A stretch of DNA of 5,912 nucleotides from Candidatus Methylomirabilota bacterium (GTDB lineage: Bacteria; Methylomirabilota; Methylomirabilia; Methylomirabilales; 2-02-FULL-66-22). Position 1 is the first letter of the stretch. Each line of letters begins with the position of its first letter. Under the pieces are notes generated by a model, which searched no databases, was not told the origin of the DNA, and saw only the letters and a list, made by a program, of their open reading frames with translations. The stretch is taken from positions 1-5,912 of the forward strand of contig JACQXP010000388.1 in the NCBI GenBank assembly GCA_016208645.1. Direction: 5' to 3'. The translations under genes and the position numbers were made by a program. This document shows, in pieces, positions 1-5,727 of the stretch.

Positions 1-29
1 GGCGGCCGGGGCTGAGGCTGCCGGCCGCC
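1..29 (+). repeat. GC-only inverted repeat upstream of the LysM gene
   Basis: GGCGGCCGG (1-9) is perfectly complementary to CCGGCCGCC (21-29), leaving an 11-base loop. No T-run follows, so it is not a standard intrinsic terminator. It ends two bases before the GGAGGAG ribosome-binding site at 32-38. It may be a 5' leader hairpin, or simply a by-product of GC-rich coding sequence if the upstream gene is real. Confidence 0.35.
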
Positions 30-47
30 ACGGAGGAGTTCTCATGA
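1..47 (+). CDS. 3' end of an unidentified upstream gene (partial)
   Basis: The frame beginning at base 3 is open from the window edge to a TGA at 45-47. It encodes 14 residues, ending in the peptide TEEFS. Thirteen of these 14 codons end in G or C, the pattern of real genes in this window; the frame of the LysM gene has 9 of 14 over the same stretch. The stop overlaps the LysM start codon as ATGA, a common arrangement for translationally coupled genes in an operon. The piece is too short to identify a product. The alternative is plain 5' untranslated sequence, since a 9-bp inverted repeat (1-9 with 21-29) occupies most of it. Confidence 0.35.
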   Translation, partial: RPGLRLPAATEEFS

Positions 48-1177
48 GACGGACAGGCAGTGGCCACCTCGGCTGCCTCGGACTGATCGTGCTCATCCTG
101 CCGCTGGCACTGGCAGCGGCGGAAGCTCCGTCGCCTGCGCCGGTACCGGCACCGGTGCCGGGCGGTGAGAGCACCTACGTGGTGAAGAAGGGCGATACGC
201 TCTCGGGGATCGCCAAGGATGTCCTCAAGGATGCATCCCTCTGGCGCCGGATCTGGGAGCTGAATCCGTTCATCACCGATCCCAGTCGGATCTTCCCCGG
301 CGACACGCTGGCCCTGCCGGGAAAGCCGCCGGCACCGCCCGTGGCGGCAGCGCCGAAGGCCGAGCCACCCAAGGAGGCGCCGAAGGAAGAAGAGGCCAAG
401 GCTGCACCCCCGGCACCGCCGGCTCCAGAGCCAAGCCCGGCGGCGGAGTTGCCGCCGCTGGTCCCCGCCCCGCCCGCCAGCCGCCGGGCCATCGCCTGCA
501 GCCCCGTCCTCATGGGGGAGACGGCTGCGATCTCGGCCGGCATCGGCAGCATCGTGAAGAGCGATGAGGACCGCCTCCTCCTCTCCCAGGAGGATCGGGT
601 GGTCGTGGGTCTTGACGGGGAAAAAATTCCAAAGGTGGGGGACACCCTGGCGATCATCCGCGTGGGCGCTCGGCTGATCCATCCCCGGTCCCGGCAGAGC
701 CTGGGGCGCATCCTGTACACCTTGGGCGTGATGGAGGTGACCGACGTGCGGGATCGCACGGTTCAGGCGCGCATCAGCTACGGCTGCGAGCCCATCGCTC
801 TCGGAGACCGGGTGGTTCCCTTTACGCTGGCCCCCTTCCCCGAGGACAAGATCGCGCGGCCGGCCACCCGGCAGGTGGAGGGGACGATCGCGGATTCGGC
901 GCGTCGCGTGGAACATATTGCCCTCCAGCACCTGGTGTTTCTGGATGTCGGGTCGGATCAGGGGATCGGGCCCGGCGACATCTTCGCCATCTACCGGCCG
1001 AGCCCGCCCGCACTGATCCCGGCGACGGGGAAGGAGATCCCCATTGCCCCGGAGCGCCTGGGTGAGGCGGTGGTCATCCGCGTGACCGAGGGGACCGCCA
1101 CGGCGGTCGTCTCCGCGAGCAGCAAAGAGAGCAAGGCTGGCGATCGGGTCGTCCTGAGCCGGCAGATCCAGCCCTAG
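44..1177 (+). CDS. Secreted LysM-domain protein with a duplicated C-terminal module
   Basis: This 377-residue protein is probably exported and binds cell-wall glycan. Residues 1-26 look like a Sec signal peptide: an MRR start, a hydrophobic stretch at about 9-26 and an AAA cleavage context. Cys11 precedes the hydrophobic core without a lipobox, so a lipoprotein is unlikely. Residues 44-93 form one LysM domain (TYVVKKGDTLSGIAKDVL, then WELNP and IFPGDTLALPG), the fold that binds N-acetylglucosamine in peptidoglycan. Residues 94-147 are a Pro/Ala/Glu-rich linker. The remainder holds two similar units of about 93 residues (about 167-259 and 279-371). Each contains a GD-x3-I motif, then a Leu-Gly, a Val/Ala-rich strand and a closing GDRVV. 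The ATG at 44 is supported by GGAGGAG at 32-38, five bases away. The frame is also open upstream, but the signal peptide fixes the start. No enzymatic motif is seen; the role of the C-terminal units is unknown. Confidence 0.85.
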   Translation: MRRTGSGHLGCLGLIVLILPLALAAAEAPSPAPVPAPVPGGESTYVVKKGDTLSGIAKDVLKDASLWRRIWELNPFITDPSRIFPGDTLALPGKPPAPPVAAAPKAEPPKEAPKEEEAKAAPPAPPAPEPSPAAELPPLVPAPPASRRAIACSPVLMGETAAISAGIGSIVKSDEDRLLLSQEDRVVVGLDGEKIPKVGDTLAIIRVGARLIHPRSRQSLGRILYTLGVMEVTDVRDRTVQARISYGCEPIALGDRVVPFTLAPFPEDKIARPATRQVEGTIADSARRVEHIALQHLVFLDVGSDQGIGPGDIFAIYRPSPPALIPATGKEIPIAPERLGEAVVIRVTEGTATAVVSASSKESKAGDRVVLSRQIQP

Positions 1178-1183
1178 GCGCTG

Positions 1184-1220
1184 TCCCGGTCTCCGGGGAC
1201 CGGGAGGAAGAGGGGTCATC
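1184..1220 (+). promoter_or_regulatory. Inverted repeat overlapping the dprA ribosome-binding region
   Basis: TCCCGGTC (1184-1191) pairs perfectly with GACCGGGA (1198-1205) across a six-base loop. The right arm overlaps GGAGG (1203-1207), the first of two purine-rich stretches before the GTG start at 1221. The second, AGAGGGG (1209-1215), ends five bases from the start and stays outside the stem. No T-run follows, so this is not a clear terminator, and read-through from the LysM gene is likely. Whether it modulates dprA translation is inference. Confidence 0.4.
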
Positions 1221-2372
1221 GTGAAGCGCGTTCCCGCGCCCCAGCGGGCAGCGGGGTCACCCGCGGGGGAGGAGGCGGAGCGGGACGCGCGCTGGGCCTT
1301 CGGGCTGCTCCCTCAACTGGGAGGCGTGGCGCTCCAGGGGCTGCTCACTGCCTTCGGGTCCGCGGAAAAGGCCTGGGAGGCGCCGGCGCAAGCCTTACAG
1401 GCCGTGCCGGGAATCAGCACCGGGATGGCGCAGGCCATGCGTCGCTTCCCGCGGGCGCGAGTTCTGCGCGAGGACAAGGCACGGGTCGCGCGGGCTGGGG
1501 TGCGGGTGATCGTCTGGGGGGACGCGGAGTATCCCCCACGCCTGCAAGAGATCGCCTCGGCTCCGCCCATCCTCTACCTCCGGGGGACGGTGGAGCCCGG
1601 GGACGCCACGGGGGTCGCCATCGTGGGGGCCCGGCACGCCACCGCCTATGGCGAGGGCGTGGCGCACGAGCTGGCCGTCGAACTCTCCCGCCGCGGCCTC
1701 ACCATCGTGAGCGGCCTGGCGCGCGGCATCGACGCCGCGGCCCATCGGGGGGCCCTGGAGGCCGGCGGCCGGACGCTGGCGGTCCTGGGAAGCGGCCTGG
1801 ACGAGATCTACCCGCCCGAGCACCGGGGTCTGGCGGACGAGGTGGCCAGCCACGGGGCGGTCCTCAGCGAGTTCCCCCTGGGGACGGCGCCGCTGCGGCT
1901 ACATTTCCCCAGGCGGAACCGGATCATCAGCGGCCTGAGCCTGGGAGTGATCGTGGTGGAGGCCGGGGTGGGCAGCGGTGCCCTGATCACCGCGCACCAT
2001 GCGCTGGAGCAGGGACGGGAGGTCTTTGCCGTCCCCGGCCGCGTCCATGCCCGATACAGCGAGGGCTGCAACCGGCTGATCAAGGCCGGGGCCAAACTGG
2101 TGGAGACCTGGGAGGACGTGCTGAGCGAGTTGGTTCCGCAGCTTCGCCATCGTGGTCTGCGGCGCGAGGCGGCTCCGCCGCCGCCCCTGCTGACCGCGGC
2201 GGAGGAGCGCGTGTTCGACATCCTGGCCGAAGGGCCCCTCCACATTGACGCCCTCATCCTGCGGGCCGATCTCCCCGGGGGGAGGGTGGCCTCGGCGCTG
2301 GTGGGGCTGGAGATGAAGGGCCTGGTGCGGCAGCTCCGCGGCAAGATGTTCGAGCGCCGAGACAGCAGCTGA
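1221..2372 (+). CDS. dprA: DNA-processing protein DprA (Smf)
   Basis: DprA is a cytoplasmic protein that binds incoming single-stranded DNA during natural transformation and helps load RecA; the family is also widespread in bacteria not known to be competent. This 383-residue protein has the usual parts. An N-terminal helical/HhH-like region (about 23-75) is followed by the Rossmann-like DprA core (about 95-300). The core shows VAIVGARHATAYG (132-144), SGLARGIDAAAH (164-175), FPRRNRIISGLS (229-240), the GSGALITAHHALEQGREVF stretch (251-269) and AVPGRV (270-275). A C-terminal winged-helix (DML1-like) domain spans about 325-377. The start is GTG at 1221, with purine-rich sites at 1203-1215; the next in-frame Met is residue 69, inside the conserved region. 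It lies 43 bp after the LysM gene and ends before an intrinsic terminator. All core motifs are intact. Other competence genes are not visible here, so a transformation role in this organism is inferred from family only. Confidence 0.97.
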   Translation: MKRVPAPQRAAGSPAGEEAERDARWAFGLLPQLGGVALQGLLTAFGSAEKAWEAPAQALQAVPGISTGMAQAMRRFPRARVLREDKARVARAGVRVIVWGDAEYPPRLQEIASAPPILYLRGTVEPGDATGVAIVGARHATAYGEGVAHELAVELSRRGLTIVSGLARGIDAAAHRGALEAGGRTLAVLGSGLDEIYPPEHRGLADEVASHGAVLSEFPLGTAPLRLHFPRRNRIISGLSLGVIVVEAGVGSGALITAHHALEQGREVFAVPGRVHARYSEGCNRLIKAGAKLVETWEDVLSELVPQLRHRGLRREAAPPPPLLTAAEERVFDILAEGPLHIDALILRADLPGGRVASALVGLEMKGLVRQLRGKMFERRDSS

Positions 2373-2404
2373 GGCGGCGATACGCCCCATCGGGAGGTCG
2401 AGAG

Positions 2405-2433
2405 ACCCAAGGCCGCTGCGGGCCTTGGGTTTT
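2405..2433 (+). terminator. Intrinsic terminator after dprA
   Basis: ACCCAAGGCC (2405-2414) and GGCCTTGGGT (2421-2430) form a perfect 10-bp stem with a six-base loop, ending in a TTTT run (2430-2433). It starts 32 bp after the dprA stop. The T-run is short, so termination may be incomplete, but the perfect stem and its placement between dprA and the cassette are convincing. It implies that topA needs its own promoter or depends on read-through. Confidence 0.75.
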
Positions 2434-2450
2434 CGCATCTAGAACACCAG

Positions 2451-2496
2451 GGCGAATTTGGAATATCGAACAGGGAATTTCGAATGGCGAACGGCG
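2451..2496 (+). repeat. Repeat box A (left end of cassette)
   Basis: Bases 2454-2496 match 2586-2628 (box A') at 37 of 43 positions, an offset of 132 bp. The box contains TATCGAACA (2464-2472) and an ATG at 2484-2486. Read in frame from 2454 it encodes EFGISNREFRMANGG; box A' encodes EFRVSNNEYRMTNGE. Its first nine bases are the left terminal inverted repeat of the cassette. Confidence 0.75.
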
Positions 2497-2521
2497 GCCG
2501 ACAGATGCCGCCGAAGAAGTG

Positions 2522-2564
2522 GTCATTCGAACTTCGCGATTCGATTGTTCGATGTTCGATATTG
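2522..2564 (-). repeat. Repeat box B (inverted relative to A, direct copy of B')
   Basis: Bases 2529-2552 are identical over 24 bp to 3092-3115. The match extends left to 2522 with two mismatches. On the opposite strand the box resembles A and A': TGTTCGATA (2553-2561) is the exact reverse complement of TATCGAACA in A (2464-2472) and in A' (2596-2604). Confidence 0.75.
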
Positions 2565-2585
2565 AAAGTCTCTGCTGCTGCGACT

Positions 2586-2628
2586 GAATTTCGAGTATCG
2601 AACAACGAATATCGAATGACGAACGGCG
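2586..2628 (+). repeat. Repeat box A' containing the gene's start codon
   Basis: This second copy of box A has six mismatches over 43 bp. The probable start codon of the four-helix-bundle gene (2616-2618) lies within it, so the repeat supplies both the leader and the first codons. Together with box B it can fold into a stem: 2553-2561 with 2596-2604, 2539-2545 with 2611-2617, and 2533-2536 with 2620-2623. That stem would enclose the start codon. Confidence 0.7.
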
Positions 2629-3002
2629 AGGAACGAGGACAGAAGCAATACGATCTGGAGGAGAGGCTGATTCAGTTCTCCGTTCGGATCCTGGATCTCG
2701 TGGAGGCGTTGCCCAGCACGCGCGTGGGGAATCATATCGCAGGACAGTTGGTGCGATGTGGTACATCACCGGCGCCGAACTACGCTGAGGCACGGAGCGC
2801 AGAATCCCGGAAAGACTTCATCCATAAGATAAAGGTCGTTCTGAAGGAATTGCGGGAGGTACGGGTCTGGCTGCTTCTCATTCAACGGAAGGTATTGATA
2901 AAGCCGCCGGAAAGGCTGGTGCCGGTGCTGGCCGAATGCAACGAGCTGATTTCCATTTTTGTGGCGAGCGTCGGAACCGCTCAAAAGAAGAGAGGGAAGT
3001 AA
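2616..3002 (+). CDS. Four-helix-bundle protein, 23S rRNA intervening-sequence (IVP/S23) family
   Basis: This 128-residue, largely helical, probably cytoplasmic protein has the family hallmarks: an acidic/aromatic opening (YDLEERLIQFSVRILDLVE, 12-30), a small polar turn, then QLVRCGTSPAPNYAEARSA (44-62) and SRKDFIHKIKVVLKELREVRVWL (64-86). The S-x3-NY-x-EA and KE-x2-E patterns are typical. Relatives are encoded in intervening sequences of 23S rRNA in bacteria such as Leptospira and Coxiella, and a related fold serves as the accessory protein (Avd) of diversity-generating retroelements. This copy is free-standing: no rRNA, reverse transcriptase or variable repeat is nearby. The biochemical function is not established. 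I chose the ATG at 2616 because family similarity begins shortly after it. An in-frame ATG at 2484 would add 44 repeat-encoded residues. Neither has a recognisable Shine-Dalgarno. Its G+C of about half, unlike its neighbours, and the flanking repeats suggest acquisition by transfer. Confidence 0.85.
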   Translation: MTNGEERGQKQYDLEERLIQFSVRILDLVEALPSTRVGNHIAGQLVRCGTSPAPNYAEARSAESRKDFIHKIKVVLKELREVRVWLLLIQRKVLIKPPERLVPVLAECNELISIFVASVGTAQKKRGK

Positions 3003-3084
3003 TCGCGTTGAGTTGAGAATGTCAAATGTGGGGCGGGGAATGACGAATGAGGAGCTGCAAACCAGTCGGCCTTCCGCAATCTCC

Positions 3085-3123
3085 GTCGTTTGAACTTCGC
3101 GATTCGATTGTTCGAAATTCGCC
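3085..3123 (-). repeat. Repeat box B' (right end of cassette)
   Basis: The 24 bp at 3092-3115 are an exact direct copy of box B, 563 bp downstream. Read on the minus strand, the box starts with GGCGAATTT and then shows CGAACA, TCGAAT and GCGAA in the same order as box A, with two short gaps. It therefore forms an imperfect terminal inverted repeat with box A. I found no convincing -35/-10 pair for topA within it. Confidence 0.7.
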
Positions 3124-3173
3124 ATTGTATCTTCAGCTCTTCCGGCATTGGCAGATCGCTGAAGCGGTGGATA

Positions 3174-3181
3174 GAAGGGAG
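3174..3181 (+). promoter_or_regulatory. Ribosome-binding site of topA
   Basis: GAAGGGAG at 3174-3181 is purine-rich, with a GGGAG core ending nine bases before the GTG at 3191. It supports that GTG as the start. The 67 bp between the cassette's right end and topA return to high G+C and contain no other signal I can support. Confidence 0.65.
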
Positions 3182-3190
3182 TCCAGATAG

Positions 3191-5689
3191 GTGGCAAAGT
3201 CGCTGGTCATCGTCGAATCCCCGGCCAAGGCCAAGACCATCAACAAGTTCCTCGGCCGGAACTACGTGGTCAAGGCCTCCATGGGACACGTACGGGATCT
3301 GCCCGTCAAGTCCCTGGCGGTGGACGTCAAGAAAAATTTCGCGACGAAGTTCGAGGTGGTCCCGGGCCGGAAAAAGGTTTTGGACGAACTCACGAAGACC
3401 GCCAAGACCTCGAGCGCCATCTACCTGGCGGCCGATCCCGACCGCGAGGGCGAGGCCATCTGCTGGCACCTGGCCCAGGAGCTGAAGCGGCTCCGGAAGC
3501 CGATCCACCGGGTGATGTTCAACGAGATCACGAAGGGCGCGGTCCAGGCAGCCTTTGCCCATCCCGGCCGGATCGATTCGCGCAAGGTGGACGCGCAGCA
3601 GGCGCGGCGGATCCTGGACCGGCTGGTGGGCTACCAGATCAGCCCCCTGCTGTGGGAGAAGGTCCGCCGTGGCATCTCCGCCGGTCGCGTGCAGTCCGTG
3701 GCGTTACGCCTGGTGGTGGATCGCGAGAAGGAGATCCGGGCCTTCGTCCCGGCCGAATACTGGACGATCACAGCCCAGCTCGCCCGGCCCGACGGGGTCG
3801 GCCCCGAGTTTCCCGCCCGCCTCGCCCGGGTGAACGGCGAGAAGGCCAGCATCCCCTCGCAGCAGGAGGCGGACCGGATCCTGGCGGAGCTCGCGCCCCT
3901 GCGGGGCGAGTTCCGGGTGGCCAGCCTGGTCCGGAAGGAGAAGCGCCGGAATCCCGTCCCGCCCTTCACCACCAGCAAGCTCCAGCAGGAAGCGGCGCGG
4001 AAGCTCCGCTTCACGGCGAGGAGGACGATGCAGGTGGCGCAGCAACTGTACGAGGGGATCGAGGTGGGGGACGAGGGGGCCGTGGGCCTGATCACGTACA
4101 TGCGCACCGACTCCGCACGGGTCTCACCCGAGGCGCAGGCGGAGGCCCGGCGTTTCATCGCCGGGCGCTACGGCGCGGAGTACCTGCCGGAGCGCCCGCC
4201 GGCCTACCGCAGCGGCAAGGGGGCCCAGGAGGCCCATGAGGCCGTCCGGCCCACGTCGGTCCTGCGGGAGCCGGGCCAGGTCGCCTCCTCTCTCACCCGG
4301 GAGCAGCTCGCTCTCTACACCCTGATCTGGAACCGCTTCGTCGCCTCGCAGATGCGCCCGGCCCTGTTCGACACCACGGCGGCCGAGATCGTGGCGGGGC
4401 GCTACACCTTCCGGGCCAGCGGCCAGCAGATGACCTTCGCGGGCTTCATGCAGGTGTACGTGGAGGGACGGGACGAGCCCGTCCGGAGCGCCTCCGCCAA
4501 GGGCGGAGACGCGGAGGCGGAAGAGGACGAGGAGCGGGCGTTGCCGCCGCTCCAGCAGGGTCAGGTCCTCGCCTGCCAGGGGCTCACCCCGGTGCAGCAT
4601 TTCACCCAGCCGCCGCCCCGGTTCACCGAGGCGTCCCTGGTCAAGGAGCTGGAGGAGCAGGGCATCGGCCGCCCCAGCACCTACGCCGCGATCCTCGGCG
4701 TGATCCAGAACCGGGACTACGCCGTGAAGGTGGACGGGAAGTTCAAGCCCACGGAACTGGGCGAGATCGTGGTGGACCTCCTGGTGGAGAACTTCCCCCG
4801 CATCCTGGATCCCGGCTTCACCGCCCAGATGGAGACCAAGCTGGACGAGATCGAGGAGGGGAAGGCGGACTGGCTGAAGGAGATGCACACGTTCTACGGG
4901 GCCTTCGCCCGCTGGCTGGAAAAGGCCAAGGAGAAGATGCGGAACATCAAGGCCATGGAGGAGCCCACGGACATCGCCTGCGAGAAGTGCGGCCGCAGCA
5001 TGGTCATCAAGTGGGGGCGCTTCGGAAAGTTCCTGGCCTGCTCCGGCTATCCGGAGTGCAAGAACACGAAGGAACTGCCTGCCCGCCGAGGCGGCGCAGG
5101 CGGGCCCGGGAACGGCGAGGGTGAGGCTGCCACCGGCACGAACGGGCAGGGTGAGCCGGTGGCCGAGGGGCAGCCCTGCGAGAACTGCGGGAAGCCCATG
5201 GTCATGAAGCGCGGCCGCTTCGGCCCGTTCCTGGCCTGCTCCGGCTATCCGGACTGCCGGACCGTGGTCCGGATCGCCAAGGCGGCAGCCGCCCCGCCGG
5301 AGCCGACGAATCAGGTGTGCGACAAGTGCGGCGCGCCCATGGTCATCCGGGATGGGCGGTTCGGCCGCTTCCTCTCGTGCAGCAGCTACCCCACCTGCAA
5401 GAACATCAAGCCGATCCCCATCGGCGTGGACTGCCCGCGCTGCGGCGCACCCCTGGGCGCCCGCCGCTCCAAGCGGGGCCGGACCTTCTATGGGTGTAGC
5501 GCCTATCCCAAGTGCGACTTCACCCTCTGGAACCGCCCGGTCCCCGAGCCCTGTCCCGCCTGCGGGGCGAAATTCCTCGTGGAGAAGCGGCTGAAGGGGG
5601 GCGTGAAGATCCAATGCGCCACGGAGGGGTGCGAATACCAGCGCGACGCCGCGCCTCCCGCTCCCGCCGAGGCCAGTGCCAAGTCCTGA
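3191..5689 (+). CDS. topA: DNA topoisomerase I (type IA) with five zinc ribbons
   Basis: TopA relaxes negatively supercoiled DNA by cutting and resealing one strand through a 5'-phosphotyrosine link, with Mg2+. The 832-residue protein starts at GTG 3191 with LVIVESPAKAKTI, the standard N-terminus. The Toprim domain (about 1-115) shows Glu9 and the acidic triad in DPDREGE (Asp82, Asp84, Glu86). The catalytic tyrosine is Tyr303 in LITYMRTDS, followed by Arg305, and AHEAVRPT carries His349. These sit a constant 16 residues before E. coli Tyr319, Arg321 and His365. The core ends near 590. Five four-cysteine ribbons follow: Cys597/600/617/623, 663/666/683/689, 710/713/730/736, 748/751/769/775 and 788/791/809/814; such ribbons bind single-stranded DNA and in some species RNA polymerase. 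A Gly-rich linker (633-660) separates ribbons one and two, and an acidic stretch (440-449) interrupts the core. No key residue is missing. It follows the IVP cassette, so its original leader may have been altered. Confidence 0.98.
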   Translation: MAKSLVIVESPAKAKTINKFLGRNYVVKASMGHVRDLPVKSLAVDVKKNFATKFEVVPGRKKVLDELTKTAKTSSAIYLAADPDREGEAICWHLAQELKRLRKPIHRVMFNEITKGAVQAAFAHPGRIDSRKVDAQQARRILDRLVGYQISPLLWEKVRRGISAGRVQSVALRLVVDREKEIRAFVPAEYWTITAQLARPDGVGPEFPARLARVNGEKASIPSQQEADRILAELAPLRGEFRVASLVRKEKRRNPVPPFTTSKLQQEAARKLRFTARRTMQVAQQLYEGIEVGDEGAVGLITYMRTDSARVSPEAQAEARRFIAGRYGAEYLPERPPAYRSGKGAQEAHEAVRPTSVLREPGQVASSLTREQLALYTLIWNRFVASQMRPALFDTTAAEIVAGRYTFRASGQQMTFAGFMQVYVEGRDEPVRSASAKGGDAEAEEDEERALPPLQQGQVLACQGLTPVQHFTQPPPRFTEASLVKELEEQGIGRPSTYAAILGVIQNRDYAVKVDGKFKPTELGEIVVDLLVENFPRILDPGFTAQMETKLDEIEEGKADWLKEMHTFYGAFARWLEKAKEKMRNIKAMEEPTDIACEKCGRSMVIKWGRFGKFLACSGYPECKNTKELPARRGGAGGPGNGEGEAATGTNGQGEPVAEGQPCENCGKPMVMKRGRFGPFLACSGYPDCRTVVRIAKAAAAPPEPTNQVCDKCGAPMVIRDGRFGRFLSCSSYPTCKNIKPIPIGVDCPRCGAPLGARRSKRGRTFYGCSAYPKCDFTLWNRPVPEPCPACGAKFLVEKRLKGGVKIQCATEGCEYQRDAAPPAPAEASAKS

Positions 5690-5696
5690 TCTCCTG

Positions 5697-5727
5697 AGCC
5701 ATCAGCCATCAGCCGGCAGCCATCAGC
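5697..5727. repeat. AGCCATC heptamer repeat after topA
   Basis: AGCCATC occurs at 5697-5703, 5704-5710 and 5718-5724. A variant AGCCGGC (5711-5717) completes four head-to-tail units, followed by a partial AGC. It starts eight bases after the topA stop. No gene or terminator overlaps it. It looks like a short intergenic repeat of unknown function. Confidence 0.7.

Larger units (their letters stand above)
2451..3123 (+). mobile_element. Low-G+C repeat-bounded cassette carrying a four-helix-bundle gene
   Basis: This insert of about 670 bp sits between the dprA terminator and the topA leader. The parts I counted are about 52% G+C, against about 70% in topA. Its ends are perfect 9-bp inverted repeats, GGCGAATTT (2451-2459) and AAATTCGCC (3115-3123). 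Inside are TTCGAA-rich boxes in the order A (2451-2496), B (2522-2564, inverted relative to A), A' (2586-2628), the gene (2616-3002) and B' (3085-3123). There is no transposase, and I find no convincing target-site duplication, so the means of movement is unknown. The boundaries are set by the terminal repeats alone. It could instead be a decayed remnant of a larger element or a repeat family mobilised in trans. Confidence 0.5.

Noticed and set aside
621..626. A6 run in the LysM gene as a programmed slippage site
   Set aside because: The reading frame is intact through it, and no downstream overlapping frame or stimulatory structure is evident.
2484..2615. N-terminal extension of the four-helix-bundle protein from the ATG at 2484
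   Set aside because: These 44 residues are encoded by repeat boxes A, B and A' and do not resemble the family, whose similarity begins after residue 10 from the ATG at 2616. Kept as a finding, but not used as the start.
1808..2793. Overlapping minus-strand frames across dprA and the cassette
   Set aside because: They cross the dprA terminator and the repeat boxes, show no family motifs and are shadows of dprA and of the TTCGAA-rich repeats.
2616..3002. Accessory gene of a diversity-generating retroelement
   Set aside because: The fold family is related to Avd, but no reverse transcriptase, template repeat or variable repeat is present in the window.
2451..3123. CRISPR array or 23S rRNA fragment with an intervening sequence
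   Set aside because: The repeats are unevenly spaced, partly inverted and imperfect, with no spacers, and the flanking sequence is dprA and topA rather than rRNA.
2435..3131. GCATCT (2435-2440) and GTATCT (3126-3131) as a target-site duplication
   Set aside because: They differ by one base, lie at unequal distances from the terminal repeats (11 and 2 bases) and are short enough to occur by chance.
3090..3131. topA promoter from TTGAAC (3090-3095) or TTGTTC (3108-3113)
   Set aside because: Neither has an acceptable -10 hexamer at 16-18 bp; the nearest TTGTAT (3125-3130) is spaced 11 bp from the second.
4124..5614. A 496-codon open frame on the minus strand
   Set aside because: It lies entirely antisense to topA, whose domains and catalytic residues are intact. 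Long antisense frames are expected in genes with very high third-position G+C. The translation is rich in Leu, Gly, Ala and Arg with no recognisable domain.
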